NCBI GenBank assembly: GCA_940671915.1
Contig: CALNVZ010002974.1
Span: 45,178,511-45,242,510, forward strand
Direction: 5' to 3'
Source of the DNA: Paracentrotus lividus
Lineage: Eukaryota; Echinodermata; Echinoidea; Camarodonta; Echinidae
DNA length: 64,000 bases
Positions 58,481 to 64,000 of the stretch are shown piece after piece (within the stretch, counting starts at the first letter, position 1; every line of letters begins with the position of its first letter). The notes beneath the pieces are model-generated. The model saw nothing but the letters and a program-made list of their open reading frames with translations, was not told the origin of the DNA and ran no database searches. The translations under genes were made by a program, and so were the position numbers.

Positions 58481-58726
58481 TGAATTATGAATGAAAAAAA
58501 GATGAAAAATAAAGAAAAGTAGCTCCCAAGTCCCAAACCCATTTTTTCCCCTCACCAACTCAACCGCCTCCCTCGCTAATAAGAAGGGGAACTTTGTTGT
58601 TTTGTTTATTATCATATTTTTTTCGGGGCAACCAGATTAATTGATTCGGGCTCCCAAATTTGGAAAATTTGGATATTTGGTTGCCCGGCAGGGCAACCAA
58701 AAAAAAATGTTAGTGTTGAGCGTTGC

Positions 58727-58882
58727 AATATGGCAGCCTCCATGCAACGGAGTCCGTTGCGTAGAAATTTACTTCTTTTTAGTTGATTAACTAAACAAAA
58801 AATCATGGTAATCTTTTGATATGTGTTTCTGTTTTTCGCCCGATTTGTGATTATTCGAAATACTGTGATTTTACCACCTCAG
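58727..58882. repeat. Right arm of the inverted repeat
   Basis: CAATATGGCAGCCTCCATGC through AAATCATGGTAATC and TTTGTGATTATTCG is the reverse complement of 57882-58035, about 85-90 percent by eye. Confidence 0.85.
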
Positions 58883-59030
58883 TACTGAGATAATGTCCCC
58901 TTTTTACATTTTTATTGTGAAAATCACCGCTTGCCCGAGCGGGCAAGTGTTATAAAATTTTGCTTGCCCGCCCGTGGTTTTTACTTGCCCCGGGCAAGCG
59001 GGCAAGCGGGTTTGTCGCGCCCTGTCTTAG
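58880..59030. repeat. GCTTGCCCG/CGGGCAAG-rich stretch
   Basis: Five copies of TTGCCC or GGGCAAG lie between 58928 and 59010, including CGCTTGCCCGAGCGGGCAAG, which is self-complementary. Related to the cluster at 54100-54180. Confidence 0.6.
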
Positions 59031-61599
59031 TACATATAACTGTGGTGGGAATACATGTATAAAAAGCACAAAGGAGGCTTGTTAAAAATAATCCCTTTGG
59101 TATCTTAAATATACAAATTGTAATACGAGGTAAAAACAATAACAATATAACAAGATACAAGAACACAATAACAAAAACAAGCTGAAATATGAAAAACCAG
59201 AAGGTACAAAAGGGAAAGAAGAGGAGGAAACCTAGAAATATATGAGAATACATTAAAATTGAGTGCATTACTTCCATATTATATACAAGGCAATTAAAGT
59301 AAGAAAAGAGAAAAATCCAACCTGCACTCTGCCTGCATCTGTAGCCAACAATAAATCTTAAAATCTACTTGCACATAGCCTACACAGAAGAAGAACAAAG
59401 ACTCATTTGGGCATGCACAACAATACAAGACTTCAGTTGGGCAGGTGGTCAATAAAGATTAAGGAACAAAGGACTTAAGAGCCCTCAGTTCAAAGGACTA
59501 TTGCAGAGATCAATAAAGCTCATTACCATATAACATTTTCCTCTGAAGATAGGACCATCTAAAAATATGTAGTGAAGAAATAGTTGCTGGCTCCATACTA
59601 CCATTTAGAATCAAGTTTCAATTTATTTATGATCCTTCCAAAACGCCAAGTTTGATGGAAAGCTGCTATCTATAGGTCTACATTAAAACTATGTACATAC
59701 ATGTATATAATTGATCTTGTACAAGGAATGCTATAGATCTACATGAATACACTAATAAGATTGGAACTGTATCAACCAAGCTCAATGAGTTGTGTGTTCT
59801 CCCAGAAGGATCTAAATTGTACTAAACAAGTTCAACTTTATCTAAAACCAATAATACCTGTAAACTGTAGACCAACACACATTTCATGATTTAACCTACA
59901 ATGATTCAATGACAAAAACTAACAATTAGCATGATTAGATCTACATATAAGTTTTGAACCCCAAACAAAATTAAATAATTATTAATGTGCAATAATACCC
60001 GCATATGTCGACAGCTTGTATGTCCAAAAGGGTAGCAGTGTTTGTAACATCTTTCAGCAAGCCCTGGCCCTAATTGTCCTATTTACCAAATACCAAGTTG
60101 AGATCTCATTTTCAACATATAATGTGGAAAATACATAGGCCTTTATAGATCTAACTATAGACAGCGCTGTAGAAGGGATTTGCTCATTTACGTTGAATAT
60201 TGATTGGTGACCTTTTTGAAGGGTCGACCCGGAAGTAGAAAAAAAATCGCTGTGCTTTTGAACAGCAGCGCATACGGCCCGCTAGAGCCGCCTGCTCTAG
60301 CCGCCTAGCTAGCTTGCTAGCAGACGGCGCTCGCGACCGGGGGTCTATATCGCCATGTACCGTACCTGCGATATGAACACAAGTTACTTGTTTGGAACTG
60401 ATTTTTGCCTTCAAATATCAATCACTCATTGTTATGACAACGTAAATATGTGGAAGAACCTATCTGCTCTTGTATTCTTGGAAGTTACATAAATTCAATG
60501 TGTGTATCATTTAAAAAAAAATATATTACTTGTGAGAGATTCGGGGTATACCAGCCCCACAACTAATTATCCGTCAGTTCCCGTCGCTTCGCGACGGGGA
60601 CTGGTCAGTTTAATATAGATCTAGACTTTCTATGTGTAAATGAATATAAGGTTACATCAATAACCAACAGAGAACAATTTGGTTTTGAATTGTGGTTACA
60701 AATTCTATGATCAACCTTTAGAGTCAAAGTCGAGAGTTAGAATTTGCTGAAAAGACAAAAGTTAGAAGTAAGACTTAACGTTAGATCTAGAAATTCTAGT
60801 CTTCATGGTCTTAGAACAAAAAGTCAAGTCAAGCAAACTTGCAATAGTTGCATGAAGTTGATATCATGGCATGCTTGTTTGGAAGTGAAACAATTCTTAT
60901 TCCTTCTAACGTAGAACTGATATTGGCATAGAGGTAATCGTGATTGAGGAAACCACCATTTACTTTGTACAGCAGTGCTTCATTCAGTCACACGCACTGG
61001 TTCGATCCTCTTTCCACCCCGTTCACTCGTGGAAATTACAAGCATTTGAGCGAGTGGTTATATTTTTATTTGACTCAACTTGGTAGAAAAAATGAAGCAT
61101 CGGACATGTTGTCACACTCGCATCAATTAACTTAGGTGAGATCAGGGTCACTCATCAGAGTCTCACATTCACAAGTCCCACACAGATTTATAATGACACT
61201 CAGTCGAGCTAGCACACTGGCAGTGAGTGGCACTGCACAGAGCAGTTTTTGTTTGGTTTTGCGAATTTACATCAAACCTTGGATATATTAAAACATGATA
61301 AATAATGCATTAAAAGTGTGTTTTAAACTAATTTCAACATTATTTCGGACAAAATTTTACTTTGCAAAGTTTTTAACCAAATGTACTGATATGGAATTCG
61401 CTCACTTACCTAAAATGCCGAAATTAGATGTAGAATTTGAAATGAACTCTTGACTGAGACTTGATTCACGATCGATGTTGTTTACCAGTGATGACATCAA
61501 AGCGCATGCGCAACTTAACCGCATATCGGCAGAGTATTATTTTTATTGCATATTTTAAAAAAAATTACCTATGCTATAATGCTGCGATGAAGGGTTTTT
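59031..61599. other. Non-coding stretch, nothing firmly recognised
   Basis: Mostly AT-rich. A CpG-richer patch at 60180-60370 contains GCTAGAGCCGCCTGCTCTAG and CTAGCTAGCTTGCTAGC words. A perfect hairpin CCCGTCGCTTCGCGACGGG lies at 60578-60600. Neither is enough to call a promoter or an element end. Confidence 0.4.
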
Positions 61600-61604
61600 T
61601 TTTT

Positions 61605-61870
61605 TCTTTCTCGGCGGGGGGGGGAGGGGGCAGTGGCGGATCTATGGGGGGTAGGGGTTCAACCCCCCCTTGGGCTCCCTAAAAAAAATAATGACAATTG
61701 GGGGGGGGGTACAATATCAGATTGCACCATTTCAAATGTATTGAAAAGCTCCCTACCGTGGAAGGGGATACCCCCCTTCCACCTTTCCCCCCGGCCCCTC
61801 GGGCTCTTCGCGCCCCCGGGCTTGCGTCACTCCGCTTCAAATTTTCACGCCAGGTAAACCCCCCCCCTCT
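61605..61870. repeat. G- and C-run-rich repeat (CAGTGGCGGATCTATGG)
   Basis: CAGTGGCGGATCTATGGGGG is followed by TTCAACCCCCCCTTGGGCTC and runs of G and C to 61868. The wording resembles an interspersed family whose reverse form may be at 50447-50600. Confidence 0.45.
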
Positions 61871-62689
61871 TAATTAGCCAAAGAGCTTCTTTTTTTTTTT
61901 CCTGCGACACAGATAGAGGCTTTTTGTCTGTTGATAGCCTATGGGAAAGATAAAGTTCAGGTAAGGGTAAGAATTGTAATTAAAAAAACAAACAAACAAA
62001 CAAACAAAAAACACCCAATTGAATTTATTTGATTGTCAGACCCTGATTTCATGATGTCAACTTCACCTGAACCAATTATTTTCACTCGATTCACATGTGA
62101 CAACAGTTACAAGAGTAACACCCAATTTTTGCAGCTTATATAAAATTTACAAGGAGACGCAGAGGGGCAAATAAGTTTTGTATACTTCAAGCCCAATTAA
62201 CAAGAAGGTAAATCAATCAATCTCACGGTGTCGAAGAAAAACAGGATACCGGGCAGCTGAGTTATGTGCGGGGTTATATGTGGGTGGGAGGATTTTGGGG
62301 ATGGCCCTGAGCCTTATGTTTAGGGTATCAGCAATGGAAAACCCCTTCTATCTGTCATAGACCACAGAAAAAATAGCTGACTATAAACATCGCACACATT
62401 TTTATAAACTCCTTTTGTTTTACTCAGATTAAATGCTACTTGAGAATTATGAACATTTTCAGGACGATAACCTTTCGGAGGTAAGATGGCAATTGTCTAT
62501 ACACAAGCATAATGGCAAGCATGAAGCAACAAGGTCAAAAGGATCAACCCCGATGGAGATATCTAAACACAAAACAAAAAGAAAGTTCCCCCTATGTCAG
62601 ATATCAATAATTTTTGAACCAGGAGGAATTTAAACAATCTAATTATATGTCCATGTAGGGAATTTAATTAGCTACCATCATAGGAGCGA

Positions 62690-63340
62690 ATTTTAGCAAA
62701 AACTCATCAAGTCATGCTTCAGTGATTAATGGCAAACATGTCATTTTTTGAAGTTCACAAGCCTAAAATCACAACTTTGATTCAATGATTTCGGACCCAT
62801 TTTCAGATTTTAAACAATTTACACGTCATAATGTATGCAAAACGTGCTTCCCAACATACGGAAACGAAATTTGCGTCAAATTTCACGGTTGAGTGAGCAT
62901 GCAGCAAAAAGTTGCCCAAACTGCGATTTTTACTTCTTTGTCATGGTATAATCGATCAGATGTGAGGGAATTCCTGTTTTGGAAGTGTATTCAACGAATA
63001 TCCATCCATTCACGGTTGAATGAACCCATCAACCAACCAAAATAGGCCATTTTAGAATTACGAAGGGTCATTGTAGTAATTTTATGCACTAGAAAGCATC
63101 TCAATAATATTTTGGGGGTTTTATTTATATTCTTTAGGCACGTGTCAATGATCCTATGGCATTTATTTAAAAATTCATGCTTCAGTGAGCACATGAGACT
63201 GGAAAGCCCTTTCCTCACGTATGGACTAAAATTCAAATTCTTACTTTGATTGAATATAACAATTCTTGTTGGGGAGTACTTTTGATTTTATTTTCACAAA
63301 AATCCCCATGTTTCACGCCTCAGTGGGCACAAGATGAAGA
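62690..63340. repeat. Diverged internal repeats of 'CATGCTTCAGTGAGCAC'
   Basis: Variants occur near 62715 (CATGCTTCAGTGATTAATGG), 62890 (GGTTGAGTGAGCATGC), 63177 (CATGCTTCAGTGAGCACATG) and 63317 (CGCCTCAGTGGGCACAAG), each followed by AAAT/TTCACA-type words. Probably an old tandem-bearing element. Confidence 0.4.
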
Positions 63341-63659
63341 AAATCATGAAAATGAGAAGAAAGTTTCGGGCTTCGTCATAGTTCAGTGACTTTTCGAATA
63401 CGTAATTTGAATCAAGATCATGTTAGTTGGAGATCAGTTGAAGCTGTGTGCCACGTTTCGTGACATAACTCACGGTATAATTAACAATAATCATCAATGA
63501 AATTGGCCGAATTTCACATTTTGTCAGGTATTGATTTCCTCCTCCATTTTTTTGTACAGAGATTTAACAAAAGTGAAATTTGGCATATTTTAATGGTCAG
63601 TTTTGTCCCTTTGACTGTGAATTATTTGATGAAACTTTGCACATAGCTTTAACTGGTCT

Positions 63660-64000
63660 CTAAAGGCCACCGCACACCTTACGACTGGTCTACGATCCGA
63701 TTTTGGAACAAATAGCATTTTGCTTATTTTCCGAAAGTATGACTGAATAGAATCTTATCATAACTATAGAGGTTCAAATTAACTGTAAGAATACTGATAT
63801 CGAATTTCGGAAAATTGCAAGCCTTTATCTATAATTAAAGGGCAGATTGGTTTTAAATCGTAGCCAGTCGTACGATTGCTATGACGTCATTACGATTAGA
63901 TATTGAATTAGCTTTTATTTTAATAAGGAGGTTACATAGTCACTGATTTTAACATATAAGTAATCCTGCGATGATTTAGAACTCTGCACAGTATGATGTT
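63660..64000. mobile_element. Partial inverted-repeat element at window edge
   Basis: AAGGCCACCGCACACCTTAC, CGACTGGTCTACGATCC at the left and AATCGTAGCCAGTCGTACGA at 63857 are inverted in part. The right end may lie beyond the window. Confidence 0.45.

Noticed and set aside
60184-60414. Gene start in the CpG-richer patch
   Set aside because: A - strand ORF begins here, but there is no downstream exon, homology or clear promoter element.

Overview
The window is animal nuclear DNA: AT-rich, intron-dominated and crowded with short inverted-repeat elements, tRNA-derived SINEs and broken LINEs. The repeat style (for example copies ending GAATACGGGCC and the GGGCGGAGGC hairpin) and the protein matches suggest a marine deuterostome, most likely a sea urchin. 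That placement is inference. No CRISPR array, rRNA gene or intact tRNA gene was seen.

Two conserved host genes face each other. On the + strand, positions 1017-5092 hold the last four coding exons of a DDX54-like DEAD-box RNA helicase. Its helicase core lies upstream of the window, and its C-terminus is an unusual RGG-rich tail. On the - strand, 52738 down to 17332 holds a complete PHTF (PHTF1/PHTF2-type) membrane-protein gene. I assembled 18 coding exons from splice sites, phase continuity and similarity to the vertebrate proteins; they total about 905 codons after one missing base is allowed for in exon 4. About 12 kb of repeat-rich DNA separates the two convergent genes.

Region by region: 1-5.1 kb is DDX54 with a tandem array and a 180-bp palindrome in its last-but-one intron. 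5.1-17.3 kb is intergenic, with nested MITEs and an antisense CR1-like LINE carrying a SINE. 17.3-52.7 kb is PHTF, whose introns hold MITEs, a hAT/ZMYM1-type transposase relic, LINE tails and paired inverted repeats. 52.7-64 kb has a degenerate non-LTR retrotransposon, nested inverted-repeat elements and one short ORF with a PCNA-binding-type motif.

The most striking structure is at 22.7-30.4 kb. A PHTF exon encoding a membrane segment has been tandemly amplified, together with its donor site, as a 125-bp unit. The neighbouring exon has a 49-bp donor-side array, and exon 8 has a 105-bp acceptor-side duplication. Part of the 125-bp array sits in an inverted duplication that also copies the next exon, ends at a run of Ns and is full of small indels. 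I read that portion as largely a long-read assembly artefact, while the clean 125-bp copies look real. Isolated single-base indels in conserved exons of both genes, and a C-rich anomalous block at 38.9-41.8 kb, also point to uneven sequence quality.
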